Position numbers and translations under genes: made by a program. From Pelagibius sp048268885 (lineage in GTDB: Bacteria > Pseudomonadota > Alphaproteobacteria > Kiloniellales > Kiloniellaceae), in contig JBLWUP010000003.1 in the NCBI GenBank assembly GCA_048268885.1, forward strand, positions 1 through 64,000: a stretch of DNA of 64,000 nt, read 5' to 3'. The notes beneath the pieces were generated by a model. That model saw only the letters and a list, made by a program, of their open reading frames with translations, did no database searches and had not been told where the DNA came from. Of this stretch, positions 1 through 8,193 are shown piece after piece (position 1 is the first letter of the stretch; every line of letters starts with the position of its first letter).

Positions 1-230
1 CCAGGGCGCCCATCTCGGTCATGAGCGAAGGGTCGAAGGTCTCGTGGCGGTTGGCCTCCAGGATGCGCGGCATGAGCTTTTCCTGGCAGTAGGCCCGCGC
101 CGCGTCGCGCACCATGCGCTCCTCTTCACTGAGCTGCTCTTCCAGCAGCAGCGGGTCCTCCCATACGAACTTCGCCTTGCCCGGGCTGGGGGCGGGGCTG
201 GAGCCGGGGACGGCGGCGGCCTGGGACATG
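1..230 (-). CDS. gcdH: Glutaryl-CoA dehydrogenase-type acyl-CoA dehydrogenase, N-terminal part (cut by window edge)
   Basis: About 76 N-terminal codons are present; the rest lies before base 1. After a Pro/Ala/Ser-rich leader the protein reads FVWEDPLLLEEQLSEEERM and then AYCQEKLMPRILEANRHE, which is the characteristic start of glutaryl-CoA dehydrogenases (FAD enzymes that oxidise and decarboxylate glutaryl-CoA to crotonyl-CoA). The ATG at 230 lies 12 bp after the DUF4387 stop, so it should be the third gene of the sigma-54-driven atuA operon. Inference: in this context it may act on a glutaryl-like CoA ester made by the cluster rather than in lysine or tryptophan catabolism. The catalytic Glu lies outside the window and cannot be checked. 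Confidence 0.85.
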
Positions 231-242
231 GCGGTCGGTCCT

Positions 243-572
243 CTAGGCTGTGCCGACAGGCACGTCGACGTCGAGCAGCGGCGCGTACTGCTGAGCGCCG
301 AAGATGTCGGGGTCGCCCGGGCTGCCGCTGGGCCGGGTTCGGTAGATGGTGAACTTGATTGCGTAGCCGGGGTCGTATTCGACGAAGTCGGCGATGCGCT
401 CTTCGGGAATCCTGAACAGCTCGCACACGGAAGCGCGGCTCAGGGCACCGCTGCGCTTGACCTGATCATAGACCTCGGCGGTGCGGAAGATTACATCGAA
501 GGTGATCTTGTTCACCCCGGCATTCTTGGAACGAATGGTCTTGGCCAGTTCAGACAGCTTCTTAGTCGGCAT
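243..572 (-). CDS. DUF4387 domain protein, partner of AtuA-like protein
   Basis: A 109-residue protein beginning MPTKKLSELAKTIRSKNAG and containing ITFDVIF and LFRIPEERI, typical of the small DUF4387 family. It starts 11 bp after the AtuA-like gene and is followed 12 bp later by the gcdH-like gene, so the three are one transcript. DUF4387 proteins are usually encoded next to, or fused to, AtuA/DUF1446 proteins; the pair is thought to work together on branched or terpenoid-derived acyl compounds, but the reaction is not established. There is no signal peptide or membrane segment. The ATG at 572 was chosen because the family alignment begins there; upstream sequence in this frame is not family-like. 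Confidence 0.85.
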   Translation of the reverse strand: MPTKKLSELAKTIRSKNAGVNKITFDVIFRTAEVYDQVKRSGALSRASVCELFRIPEERIADFVEYDPGYAIKFTIYRTRPSGSPGDPDIFGAQQYAPLLDVDVPVGTA

Positions 573-583
573 TGCTTGTTCCT

Positions 584-1945
584 TCAGATCCCGGCTTCGG
601 TCATGTGGGTGGGGAAAAGCTCGAGGCCGTCCTTCACCGCCACGGTGTGGTTGAGAGTCCAGCGGTAGGCCGGGCTGGCGCGCATCACTTCGTCGAAAAC
701 GAAGGACACGCCGCCCGCGGTCCCCTTGACCTCCGGCAGACGGGCATAGAACAGCTGGCGGGTGCCGGTGATGGTCAGCTCCTCGGCCATCTCGGCGGTC
801 GGGGCGACGCCCTGGACGACGATGCAAAGCTCGTGGCCGGGGCGGTCCCGGAGTGGCTCCATCTCGCCCATGATGCCGTCGCGCCCGAAGACGTTGTAGT
901 AGAGCTCGTAGCCTTCGTCGCCGAAGCGTTCGCGGACCTGCTGTTTGGCCCAGTCGATGACCTTGTCGACGTGGGCGATGGTGTAGGGGTCGCGGATGCC
1001 GGCGATGCCGACATAGCGCTCGCCGAGCTTGCCGGCGCCTTCCAGCTTCACGCGGAATTCGTTGGCCGGCACGAAGGCCGGGCCCGTGATCCGTGTGGTC
1101 TTGGCATCGAACTGCTCGTAGTGGCAGTTGGTCATGTCCAGCATGCCGCCGGCCACGAACTCATGGAACGGATTGGAGCGCTCGTACATGGCGTGGCCGG
1201 CAACGGAGGCCACGGTGCACATCTGGTCCGGGTGCATGGCCGTCACCTTGACGTCGTCCATGGTGATTTCGCCCAGCACCGTCTCCTTGCCGCCGTAGGG
1301 CTCGGCGCAGAAGGAGGCACACTCCAGCACCTTGCCGAGGTAGTAGGAGAGGTCCTCGGGAAAGCCGTGGGTCAGGGCCGGTGCGGCGAAGATAGCACTG
1401 TCGCTGCTGCGCCCGCCGATGATGACATCCGCGCCTTGCTCCAGCAGCTTGGTATAGGGATGCACACCAGCCATGGCGACGATACGGTCGGTGGCGTCCA
1501 ACTCCTCCGCGGTGAGGTCGGCGAAGCCGTCCAGGCCCTGGATCACCTCGCCGGCGCGCATCTTTGCGCGCAGCCAGTCCGGCCCTACTTCGGAGTAGAA
1601 ATAGCCCAGCTTGAACTTGGACAGCTGGTGCTCGGCGGCCAGTTCCTTGATGATCTCGACGTAGCGATCGACGCGATTGTTGGCGCCGGTATCGCCGGCC
1701 GAGCCGATCAGCATCGGCACGCCCCGCGAGCGCGAGGCCAGCAGCATTTCCTCGAGGTCGTGGCGCTGCCACTGCTCGGGGCTGGCACAGGCGTCGCTGC
1801 CGAGCGGCACCGGGCCGATATCGTCGCTGCCGGAGTCCGCTGCGATGTAATCGGGTCCAGCCTCGACGCCGAGTTTGAAGCTGCCGGTCTTCAGGGGCGC
1901 AAAGCCGAGGTGTCCGTTCGGGGAAATGATCTTCATGGATTCCAT
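584..1945 (-). CDS. AtuA-family (DUF1446) acyclic terpene utilization-type protein
   Basis: A 453-residue soluble protein. IGSAGDTGANNRVD (about residues 80-93), VIIGGRSSDSAIFA and HPDQMCTVASVAGHAMYE are hallmark stretches of the AtuA/DUF1446 family, named for the acyclic terpene utilization gene of Pseudomonas. The biochemical role of the family is unsettled; a part in carboxylation or CoA-ester handling is suspected. A strong Shine-Dalgarno (GGAGG, six bases before the ATG) fixes the start at 1945. It is the first gene of the atuA-DUF4387-gcdH operon and lies just downstream of a near-consensus sigma-54 promoter at 1988-2003. The sigma-54 activator gene next door is the obvious regulator. 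Confidence 0.85.
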   Translation of the reverse strand: MESMKIISPNGHLGFAPLKTGSFKLGVEAGPDYIAADSGSDDIGPVPLGSDACASPEQWQRHDLEEMLLASRSRGVPMLIGSAGDTGANNRVDRYVEIIKELAAEHQLSKFKLGYFYSEVGPDWLRAKMRAGEVIQGLDGFADLTAEELDATDRIVAMAGVHPYTKLLEQGADVIIGGRSSDSAIFAAPALTHGFPEDLSYYLGKVLECASFCAEPYGGKETVLGEITMDDVKVTAMHPDQMCTVASVAGHAMYERSNPFHEFVAGGMLDMTNCHYEQFDAKTTRITGPAFVPANEFRVKLEGAGKLGERYVGIAGIRDPYTIAHVDKVIDWAKQQVRERFGDEGYELYYNVFGRDGIMGEMEPLRDRPGHELCIVVQGVAPTAEMAEELTITGTRQLFYARLPEVKGTAGGVSFVFDEVMRASPAYRWTLNHTVAVKDGLELFPTHMTEAGI

Positions 1946-1987
1946 TTACGCGCCTCCAGGGGCCAGCGGTTTGTTTGTCCACAAGCT

Positions 1988-2003
1988 TGCATAGAGCGTG
2001 CCA
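1988..2003 (-). promoter_or_regulatory. Sigma-54 (RpoN) promoter of the atuA operon
   Basis: Minus strand reads TGGCACGCTCTATGCA: -24 TGGCACG, four bases, then ATGCA. The GG and GC doublets have exactly the required ten-base separation, and the consensus is TGGCACG-N4-TTGCA. Predicted start is about base 1977, giving a leader near 30 nt before the ATG at 1945. An RpoN activator gene lies directly upstream. Confidence 0.8.
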
Positions 2004-2084
2004 AGTTTGCCGATGGGGGAACGCATTGTCTTTCAAGGGAAAATGGCTGTCGCTGCCGAAAAACCCGGGCCGCCGGAGGTCGGC

Positions 2085-2101
2085 TGCGTGAATTTCGCGC
2101 A
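2085..2101. promoter_or_regulatory. Candidate upstream activator site (17-bp dyad)
   Basis: TGCGTGAATTTCGCGCA is a dyad with seven of eight base pairs symmetric. It is centred about 116 bp upstream of the predicted sigma-54 start, the usual place for an activator enhancer. A related sequence (11 of 17 positions, no gap; GCG and CGC arms and AATTT core kept) occurs at 9931-9947 upstream of the other sigma-54 promoter. Binding by the product of 2115-3095 is inference. Confidence 0.5.
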
Positions 2102-2114
2102 AAGCCGCGTGGCC

Positions 2115-3095
2115 TCAGCGCAGGCCCAGCTTGATCATGTGGTGGCGCAGCGCGTGGCGGGACATGCCGAGCGCCTCCGCGGCGGCGGCGAGGTTGCCGT
2201 CGGCGCGCGTGAGGGCGTCCTGCAGAAGCTGGCCCTGGAAGGCGGCCGTGGCGTCCTGGAACGACAGGCCCTGGAAGGCGTCCAGGCTGTCTCCCCCGGC
2301 GGGCGCGCGGGTCGGTCCGCTTTCCACCTCGCGCATGATGCGCGGCGGAATATGCTTCACCAGCACCTGGTTGTCGTCTTCCAGGATGAAGATGCGTTCC
2401 AGCAGGTTCTCCAGTTCGCGCACGTTGCCGGGCCAGCGATGATGCCGGAACACCTCCTCGACGCCCGGCTCCCAGCCTTTCACCTCGCGTCCGTAGCGGC
2501 TGTTGAGCTTGCGAATGAAGAAGGAGGTCAGGACCAGGCAATCGTCGCCGCGCTCGCGCAGGGGCGGGATGTTGATGGCGGCGACCTGCAGGCGGTAGTA
2601 GAGGTCATCGCGGAAGCGTCCCTCCTGGACGTCGCGATAGAGGATCCGGTTGGTCGCCCCGACGAAGCGGACATCGACCTCGACGTCACGCACTCCGCCG
2701 ATCGGGCGAAAGCGCTGACTATCCAGCAAGGTCAGCAGCTTGGCCTGGACCACGTGATCGAGTTCGCGAAGCTCGTCGAGGAAGACCGTGCCGCCGTCGG
2801 CCGCCTCGATAAGGCCGGTCTTGCGCGCCAGGGCGCCGGTAAAGGCGCCTTTCTCGTGGCCGAAGAGTTCCGATTCCACGAGGTTCTCGGGAATCGCCGA
2901 ACAATTGATGTCGATGAAGCCTTTGCCTGCCCTGGGCGACTGCTCGTGCAGCATGCGGGCCACCAGGCCCTTGCCGGTCCCGGTCTCGCCGTAGACCAGC
3001 ACCGCGCGTGCAGGGCTCTCGGCGACCCTCTTGATCAGTCGGCGAACCTCTTGGATCTCTTTCGATTCGCCGACCAGTTCTCCCAGATAGGCCAC
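2115..3095 (-). CDS. Sigma-54-dependent transcriptional activator without sensory domain
   Basis: A 326-residue bacterial enhancer-binding protein reduced to the AAA+ ATPase and a Fis-type HTH. Walker A is GETGTGKG (36-43), the sigma-54 contact loop is GAFTGA (83-88), Walker B is GGTVFLDEL (101-109), and the WPGNVREL motif and a C-terminal HTH (about 295-326) follow. There is no N-terminal receiver, GAF or PAS domain (the AAA+ module begins near residue 8), so its activity must be controlled otherwise, for example by a partner, by abundance or by direct ligand binding. It starts 16 bp after the C45 peptidase gene and is probably the last gene of the operon starting at 9726, which implies autoregulation through the sigma-54 promoter at 9820-9835. 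Confidence 0.9.
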   Translation of the reverse strand: MAYLGELVGESKEIQEVRRLIKRVAESPARAVLVYGETGTGKGLVARMLHEQSPRAGKGFIDINCSAIPENLVESELFGHEKGAFTGALARKTGLIEAADGGTVFLDELRELDHVVQAKLLTLLDSQRFRPIGGVRDVEVDVRFVGATNRILYRDVQEGRFRDDLYYRLQVAAINIPPLRERGDDCLVLTSFFIRKLNSRYGREVKGWEPGVEEVFRHHRWPGNVRELENLLERIFILEDDNQVLVKHIPPRIMREVESGPTRAPAGGDSLDAFQGLSFQDATAAFQGQLLQDALTRADGNLAAAAEALGMSRHALRHHMIKLGLR

Positions 3096-3111
3096 CTTGC
3101 TGCCCGCTTCC

Positions 3112-4194
3112 TCACTCTATGGCGTAGCGCAACCATTCGGTTTCGCAGGGATTGCCCGGCGAAAAGTACAGCAGCCGCTCGCGGCAGGCAAAGACTGTGC
3201 CGGACAGGGTGCGGGAATCGCCGCCTACTTCATGGCGGCAGAGGCCCGATACGCCCTCGCCGTCATGGGAGGCCATGACCCGGCGCAGGACCGCCAGACT
3301 TTTCTGGCCCGTTTCCAGCACTCGGTGCAGGGTTTTGAGGCGGCCCCGGGAGTCGCTGCTCGACGCGGCGCTGTCGGGCGCGCAAGGGACGGAGCCCGGG
3401 CCGAAATGATTGGTGCGCGCGATCCAGGTGCCCGTGCCGATTTGGTGCGCCACCTTGCGGTGCCCGAGGTCCACCGTCGCCAGCGCGCCTTGGGCGTCGG
3501 CCATCACCAGAGATCCGCCGCCGGCATGTGTGAGGCCGTGGATGTCCGCCAGCGCTTCGGCCACGGTCGCATGGCGGGCGAGCAGGCGGGTCATGAGGAA
3601 ATAGCGCAGCCAGCCGACGCCGTGGTCGGTGGTGGCGATCTGGGTGTCCGCCAGCGCCAAGCCATCCGAGTTCATACCGCTGGAGTAGGCCCCGGGCGCA
3701 CCGAGGCTGCCGACGCAAAGCACCTTGCGTCCCTTCGGCCAGGAAGGATCGGCGTGCAGGAAGACGCGCTGCAGGCCGGCATGCTCACCGCGGAAGTCGC
3801 GGTTCTTGCCGACGGCGGGGCCGTCGTCCGAGGCACTGAGCGCCCAGGCGCTGCACCCGTCCTGAGCCGCCTCGCCCGCGGCTTCGGCCTGCCCCAGGTC
3901 GGCGATAATGCCGAGATGCAGGAAGTCGAAGAGTTCGCGCGGATCGAGGCCGAAGCCCTCGGCAACGCCGACCATCTCGGCGAACTCGTCGCCGCAGGCT
4001 GTCGTGGCGAAATCCCACTGGCGGTCGAGGTAGCGGCGGATATCCTCCCGCCGCCGCAGGGCATCCCGTTCGGCGAGGCGCTTGGCAATGGCCTCGACAA
4101 CCGGCCCGGCGGCCGCGGCCGCGGCCTGGCCGCGGCCGCGCTGCCGAGGACTTCCGGTCAGCACGAGCGGCCTGCCGCTTGTCATGACGGTCAT
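3112..4194 (-). CDS. C45-family peptidase / acyl-CoA:6-APA acyltransferase-like amidohydrolase
   Basis: A 360-residue protein of the Ntn-hydrolase C45 (AAT) family, which includes fungal isopenicillin N acyltransferase. The TGSPRQRGRG start (residues 13-22), the candidate nucleophile Cys114 in DGCSAWALS and the following GKNRDF match the family pattern; Cys114 would become the N-terminal nucleophile after autocleavage. Family members hydrolyse or form amides, so a role in cleaving an imported amide or N-acyl compound is plausible. Its ATG overlaps the TGA of the upstream ABC ATPase gene, tying it to the importer. An Ala/Gly tract near residues 23-30 is encoded by a nearly pure GGCCGC run that forms a perfect inverted repeat. 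No signal peptide, so it probably acts in the cytoplasm. Confidence 0.8.
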   Translation of the reverse strand: MTVMTSGRPLVLTGSPRQRGRGQAAAAAAGPVVEAIAKRLAERDALRRREDIRRYLDRQWDFATTACGDEFAEMVGVAEGFGLDPRELFDFLHLGIIADLGQAEAAGEAAQDGCSAWALSASDDGPAVGKNRDFRGEHAGLQRVFLHADPSWPKGRKVLCVGSLGAPGAYSSGMNSDGLALADTQIATTDHGVGWLRYFLMTRLLARHATVAEALADIHGLTHAGGGSLVMADAQGALATVDLGHRKVAHQIGTGTWIARTNHFGPGSVPCAPDSAASSSDSRGRLKTLHRVLETGQKSLAVLRRVMASHDGEGVSGLCRHEVGGDSRTLSGTVFACRERLLYFSPGNPCETEWLRYAIE

Positions 4195-5216
4195 TGCGGC
4201 GCTCCTCCGGCGCGGCTGTCCCTGTTGATGCTTTCACCGTCGATCAGGTGGCAGGCCGCGACATGGTCCGGCCCGACCTGCCGACGCTGCGGCCGCTCGC
4301 GGCGGCAGATCTCGGTCGCGTAGGGGCAGCGGGTGTGGAACTTGCAGCCCGCCGGCGGGTCGATCGGGGAGGGCAGGTCGCCGGTCAGGCGGATGCGCTC
4401 GTGGCCGCCGGCGGCGTGCTCGAGCCGTGGCACCGCCGAAAGCAGTGCCTGGGTGTAGGGGTGGCGCGGCTCTTCCAGGATCGCCTGGGTGGGGCCCTGC
4501 TCCACCACCTCGCCGAGATACATGACGGCGACCCTGTCGCTGACGTAGCCGATCACGGAGATGTCGTGAGAGATGAACAGGTAGGTGAGGCCGAGTTCGC
4601 GCTTCAATTCGGCGAGCAACGCAATGATCTGCGCCTGGATGGAAACGTCGAGAGCGGACACCGGCTCGTCGCAGACGATGAATTCCGGATTGAGGACCAG
4701 CGCCCGGGCGATCCCGATGCGCTGGCGCTGGCCGCCGGAGAACTGGTGCGGATAGCGACCCATGTGATTGGCCTTGAGCCCGACGTTCTCCAGCATCGCC
4801 GCGACGCGGTCGGCGATTTCGGCGCGCTTCACCAGGCCGTGCACCTTGAGCGGCTGGCCGACGATCTCACGCACCGTCTTGCGCGGATTGAGAGAGGCAT
4901 AGGGGTCCTGAAAGATGATCTGCATCTTGCGGCGCATGACCTTCATGGCCTGATCGTCCAGCGCGGTGATGTCGTTGCCGTCGAAGAGGATCTTGCCGCT
5001 GGTCGGCTCGTGCAGGCGCAAGAGGGTGCGTCCCAGGGTGCTCTTGCCGCAGCCGCTCTCGCCGATGAGCCCGAGGGTCTCGCCGCGCTGGATCGTCAGG
5101 TCAACGCCGTTGGCCGCCTGCACCAGCGTGCCCGGGTTGCCGGTCATCCGCCCCCATAGACCGCGCCGGGAGTCGTAGTGTTTGACCAGGTCCCGGGTTT
5201 CGACCAGGGGAGTCAT
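4191..5216 (-). CDS. Oligopeptide/dipeptide ABC transporter ATP-binding protein, DppF/OppF type
   Basis: A 341-residue ATPase: Walker A GESGCGKST, Q-loop MQIIFQDPYASLNPR, signature SGGQRQRIGIARAL, Walker B FIVCDEPVSALD and switch FISHD. The C-terminal oligopeptide-type extension carries the Cys-rich CKFHTRCPYA segment typical of DppD/OppF proteins. The start ATG at 5216 overlaps the TGA of the DppD-type gene (ATGA), and its own stop overlaps the start of the C45 gene, so translation is coupled on both sides. It energises import through the 6240-8156 permeases together with the DppD-type subunit. Confidence 0.9.
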   Translation of the reverse strand: MTPLVETRDLVKHYDSRRGLWGRMTGNPGTLVQAANGVDLTIQRGETLGLIGESGCGKSTLGRTLLRLHEPTSGKILFDGNDITALDDQAMKVMRRKMQIIFQDPYASLNPRKTVREIVGQPLKVHGLVKRAEIADRVAAMLENVGLKANHMGRYPHQFSGGQRQRIGIARALVLNPEFIVCDEPVSALDVSIQAQIIALLAELKRELGLTYLFISHDISVIGYVSDRVAVMYLGEVVEQGPTQAILEEPRHPYTQALLSAVPRLEHAAGGHERIRLTGDLPSPIDPPAGCKFHTRCPYATEICRRERPQRRQVGPDHVAACHLIDGESINRDSRAGGAPQ

Positions 5217-6247
5217 GCCGCTGTTCCCATGCCGAGTGCCGGGCTGATGCAGCGCACCTGCCGTCCGCCGGGGAACGACCGCATGGGGATCTGGGCCGAG
5301 CAGGCCGGCACCGCCTGGGAACAGCGGTCGCGGAAGCGACACTGGGGGGGCAGGTCGATCAGTTCCGGCACCGTGCCGTCGATCGGACGGATCCGTTCGC
5401 GGAGATTGGACAAGCGCGGGATCGAGCCCAGCAGGCCCTGGGTATAGGGATGCAAGGGATCGTCGATAACCTTGCGAGTCGGCCCGGCTTCCACCACTTG
5501 GCCGGCGTACATCACCACCACCCGGTCGCAGTATTCCGCGACCACGCCCAGGTCGTGGGTGATCAGGACCACGCTCATGCCGAGCTTCTCGCGGATGTCG
5601 GCGATCAGTTCCAGCACCTGGGCCTGGATGGTGACGTCCAGCGCGGTGGTTGGCTCGTCGGCGATCAGCAGCTTGGGCCGGCAGGCCAGGGCGATGGCGA
5701 TCATGATGCGCTGGCGCATGCCGCCGGAAAACTGGTGCGGATAGTCGTCGAGGCGCTGCCGGGCCGAGGGAATGCCCACCAGGTCCATCATCTCCAGGGC
5801 CTTGTCGCGGGCCTGGCGGACCTTGGCGCGGCGCGAGCCGGTCAGGCTGTCGTCGTGGGCCAGCAGCACCTCTGTGATCTGGTCGGCGACGGTATAGGCG
5901 GGATTGAGGGCGGTCAGGGCGTCCTGCATAGTCATCGCGATGTCCTTGCCGCGCAGGCGCCGGTAGGCGGCGCCGTCGAGGCCGACGAGCTCGCGTCCCT
6001 GGAAGCGGATCGAGCCGGCATCGATACGTCCCGGCGTCTTGATCAGGCCCATGACGCTCGCGAAGGTGACGCTCTTGCCGGAACCGCTCTCGCCGACCAC
6101 GCCCAGGCATTCACCCGGGGTGACCGCCAGGCTGACGCCGTCAACGGCGGTGACCAGGCCGTCGCGTGTCTGGAAGCAGGTTTTGAGGTCCTGGATCTCC
6201 AGGATCGGCTCTGCCTTGGTCACTTCTTGGGGAGCGGCTTCAGTCAT
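5213..6247 (-). CDS. Oligopeptide/dipeptide ABC transporter ATP-binding protein, DppD/OppD type
   Basis: A 344-residue ATPase: Walker A GESGSGKSV, signature SGGMRQRIMIAIAL, Walker B LLIADEPTTALD, switch LITHD, and a C-terminal peptide-transporter extension with CRFRDRCSQA. The ATG at 6247 starts the sequence MTEAAPQEVTKAEP; a further 15 codons upstream are open but overlap the permease gene and are not family-like. It overlaps the permease stop at 6240 by eight bases and the DppF-type start by four. It forms the heterodimeric ATPase pair of the importer. Confidence 0.9.
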   Translation of the reverse strand: MTEAAPQEVTKAEPILEIQDLKTCFQTRDGLVTAVDGVSLAVTPGECLGVVGESGSGKSVTFASVMGLIKTPGRIDAGSIRFQGRELVGLDGAAYRRLRGKDIAMTMQDALTALNPAYTVADQITEVLLAHDDSLTGSRRAKVRQARDKALEMMDLVGIPSARQRLDDYPHQFSGGMRQRIMIAIALACRPKLLIADEPTTALDVTIQAQVLELIADIREKLGMSVVLITHDLGVVAEYCDRVVVMYAGQVVEAGPTRKVIDDPLHPYTQGLLGSIPRLSNLRERIRPIDGTVPELIDLPPQCRFRDRCSQAVPACSAQIPMRSFPGGRQVRCISPALGMGTAA

Positions 6248-7148
6248 GGAACTTCGGATCGAAGGCGTCGCGCAGCCCCTGGCTGACGACATTGATGGAG
6301 AGTACCAGCAGCAGGATCGCCACGCCGGGGAAGGTGCTGACCCACCAGGCGTCCAGCATGAAGGAGCGGCCGTCGGCGACCATCGAGCCCCAGGAGGCGG
6401 TCGGCGGCTGCACCCCGAGGCCGAGAAAGGAGAGGCTGGCCTCGAGGATGATGACGTGGGCCATGCGCACAGTGGAGACCACCACCACCGGCGAGAGGAT
6501 GTTCGGCAGGATCTCGCGCAGCATGATGTAGCGCCGGGAGCCGCCCATAGCGCGGGCCGCCTCGACGTACTCGATCTCGCGGGCGGCCAGGGTCTCGCCG
6601 CGCACCACGCGGCAGGGGATCACCCACTCCTTGTAAGCGAGGGCGAGGATGATGTTTTGCAGGCCCGGCCCGGTCATGGCGATCAGCGCGATGGCGAAGA
6701 TCAGGTAGGGAAAGCCGAGCAGGATGTCGACCAGCCGCGAAATCAGGATGTCGGTCCAGCCGCGCAGGTAGCCGGCGGCGAGCCCGGCCAGCGTGCCGAT
6801 GGTCGTGGCGACCAGGATGACCGACGCGCCGATGAAGATCGAGACACGCGCCCCGTAGATGATGCGCGAGAGAATGTCGCGGCCCAGGGCGTCGCAGCCG
6901 AGCAGATAGGCCCATTCACCGCCTTCCATCCAGGCCGGCGGCTGCAGGCGGCGGAACAGGTCCGTCTCGTTCGGGTCGTGCGGCGCGAAGAGCGGTGCGG
7001 CGATCGCCATCAGGATGAAGGCGAAGACGACCCCGGTCGTCGCCAGCGACAGCTTGCTGCTGGCGAAGAGCCGCATGTTACGCGCGAAGAGCGACTCCAA
7101 CGGCGCGGGAGCGACGTCCTTCGCGGTATGGCCTGCGACATCGGTCAT
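6240..7148 (-). CDS. Dipeptide-type ABC transporter permease, DppC/OppC type
   Basis: A 302-residue inner-membrane protein. The N-terminal membrane segment (about residues 35-55) is followed by the OppC/DppC signature GCDALGRDILSRIIYGAR, five further hydrophobic segments, and the EAARAMGGSRRYIMLREILPN coupling loop that contacts the ATPases. It follows the DppB-type gene with no gap (7149/7148) and its end overlaps the DppD-type start. With the DppB-type subunit it forms the translocation channel. Confidence 0.92.
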   Translation of the reverse strand: MTDVAGHTAKDVAPAPLESLFARNMRLFASSKLSLATTGVVFAFILMAIAAPLFAPHDPNETDLFRRLQPPAWMEGGEWAYLLGCDALGRDILSRIIYGARVSIFIGASVILVATTIGTLAGLAAGYLRGWTDILISRLVDILLGFPYLIFAIALIAMTGPGLQNIILALAYKEWVIPCRVVRGETLAAREIEYVEAARAMGGSRRYIMLREILPNILSPVVVVSTVRMAHVIILEASLSFLGLGVQPPTASWGSMVADGRSFMLDAWWVSTFPGVAILLLVLSINVVSQGLRDAFDPKFHD

Positions 7149-8156
7149 CTAAAGGCGAACCCTTGGATTGAGGACGGTGTAGAGGATGTCGGCGAAGAAG
7201 TTCAGCGCGACGTAGGTGATGGCGTAGATCAGCACCGCCGCCTGGATGAGCGGATAGTTGCGCACGAAGATGCTCTCCACCACCAGGCGCCCGAGGCCCG
7301 GCCAGCCGAACACCGTCTCCACCACCATGTTGCCGCCGAGCAGGGAGCCGGTCTCGATGGCCGCCACCGTGACCGTCGGGATCAGGGCGTTCTTCAGGGC
7401 ATGCTTGACCAGCACCTTTTGCCGGGAAAGGCCCTTGGCTTCGGCAAAGGTGATGTAGTCCTGCTTGAGCACTTCCAGCATGGAGGCGCGGGTCACCCGC
7501 ATGAGGATGGAGGCCATCGGCAGGCCGAGGGTGATGGCCGGCAGGATGATATGGGCCAGCGCGTCGCGGAAGGCGTCCAAGCGGCCGTGCAGCAGGGTGT
7601 CGATCAGCAGCAGGTGGGTGATCGGCGGTACTTCCGAGGTGAAGCCGGCGCGTCCGGAAACCGGCAGGATGTTCAGGTGAACGGCAAAGAGCATCAGCAG
7701 CAGGATGCCGAACCAGAAGCCGGGCAGCGAAACGCCGAACAAAGAGGACACCGTGGCCAGTCGGTCGAGCAGGCTGTTCTTCTTCACCGCCGCGAGGACG
7801 CCGAGCGGAATCGAGACCGCCAGCGCGAAGAACAGGGCGGCTAGGCTGAGCTCGATGGTTGCCGGCAGGCGCGAGGCGATGACTTCCATCACCGGCTGGC
7901 GGTGATAGAAGCTGAGGCCGAAGTTGCCGGTGACGGCGTTGCCGATAAACTTGATGAAGCGCTCGTGCGCCGGCAGGTCGAGGCCCATGTCGTGGCGCAG
8001 GGCCTGTTCCTGCTCTTCGGTGACATGCTGGTTGCCCAGCATGATGTCCACCGGGTCGCCGGGGGTCAGCGCCATCATGACGAAGACGATGGCGCTGACG
8101 CCCAGCAGGACGGGGACGAGTTGGACCAGCCGTTCGAGCAGCTTTCCGAGTTTCAT
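7149..8156 (-). CDS. Dipeptide-type ABC transporter permease, DppB/OppB type
   Basis: A 335-residue inner-membrane protein: an N-terminal membrane segment (about 9-30), the family motif LTPGDPVDIMLG, a periplasmic loop, and five more membrane segments. The coupling loop DYITFAEAKGLSRQKVLVKHALKNA and the conserved FGWPGLGRLVVESIFVRNYP near the C-terminus are typical of DppB. It begins 37 bp after the binding-protein gene and abuts the DppC-type gene. I cannot tell dipeptide, opine or glutathione specificity from the permease. Confidence 0.92.
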   Translation of the reverse strand: MKLGKLLERLVQLVPVLLGVSAIVFVMMALTPGDPVDIMLGNQHVTEEQEQALRHDMGLDLPAHERFIKFIGNAVTGNFGLSFYHRQPVMEVIASRLPATIELSLAALFFALAVSIPLGVLAAVKKNSLLDRLATVSSLFGVSLPGFWFGILLLMLFAVHLNILPVSGRAGFTSEVPPITHLLLIDTLLHGRLDAFRDALAHIILPAITLGLPMASILMRVTRASMLEVLKQDYITFAEAKGLSRQKVLVKHALKNALIPTVTVAAIETGSLLGGNMVVETVFGWPGLGRLVVESIFVRNYPLIQAAVLIYAITYVALNFFADILYTVLNPRVRL

Positions 8157-8193
8157 CGCTTCCGAATTCCCTCCCGGTGGCCTGGGCCGCGGC

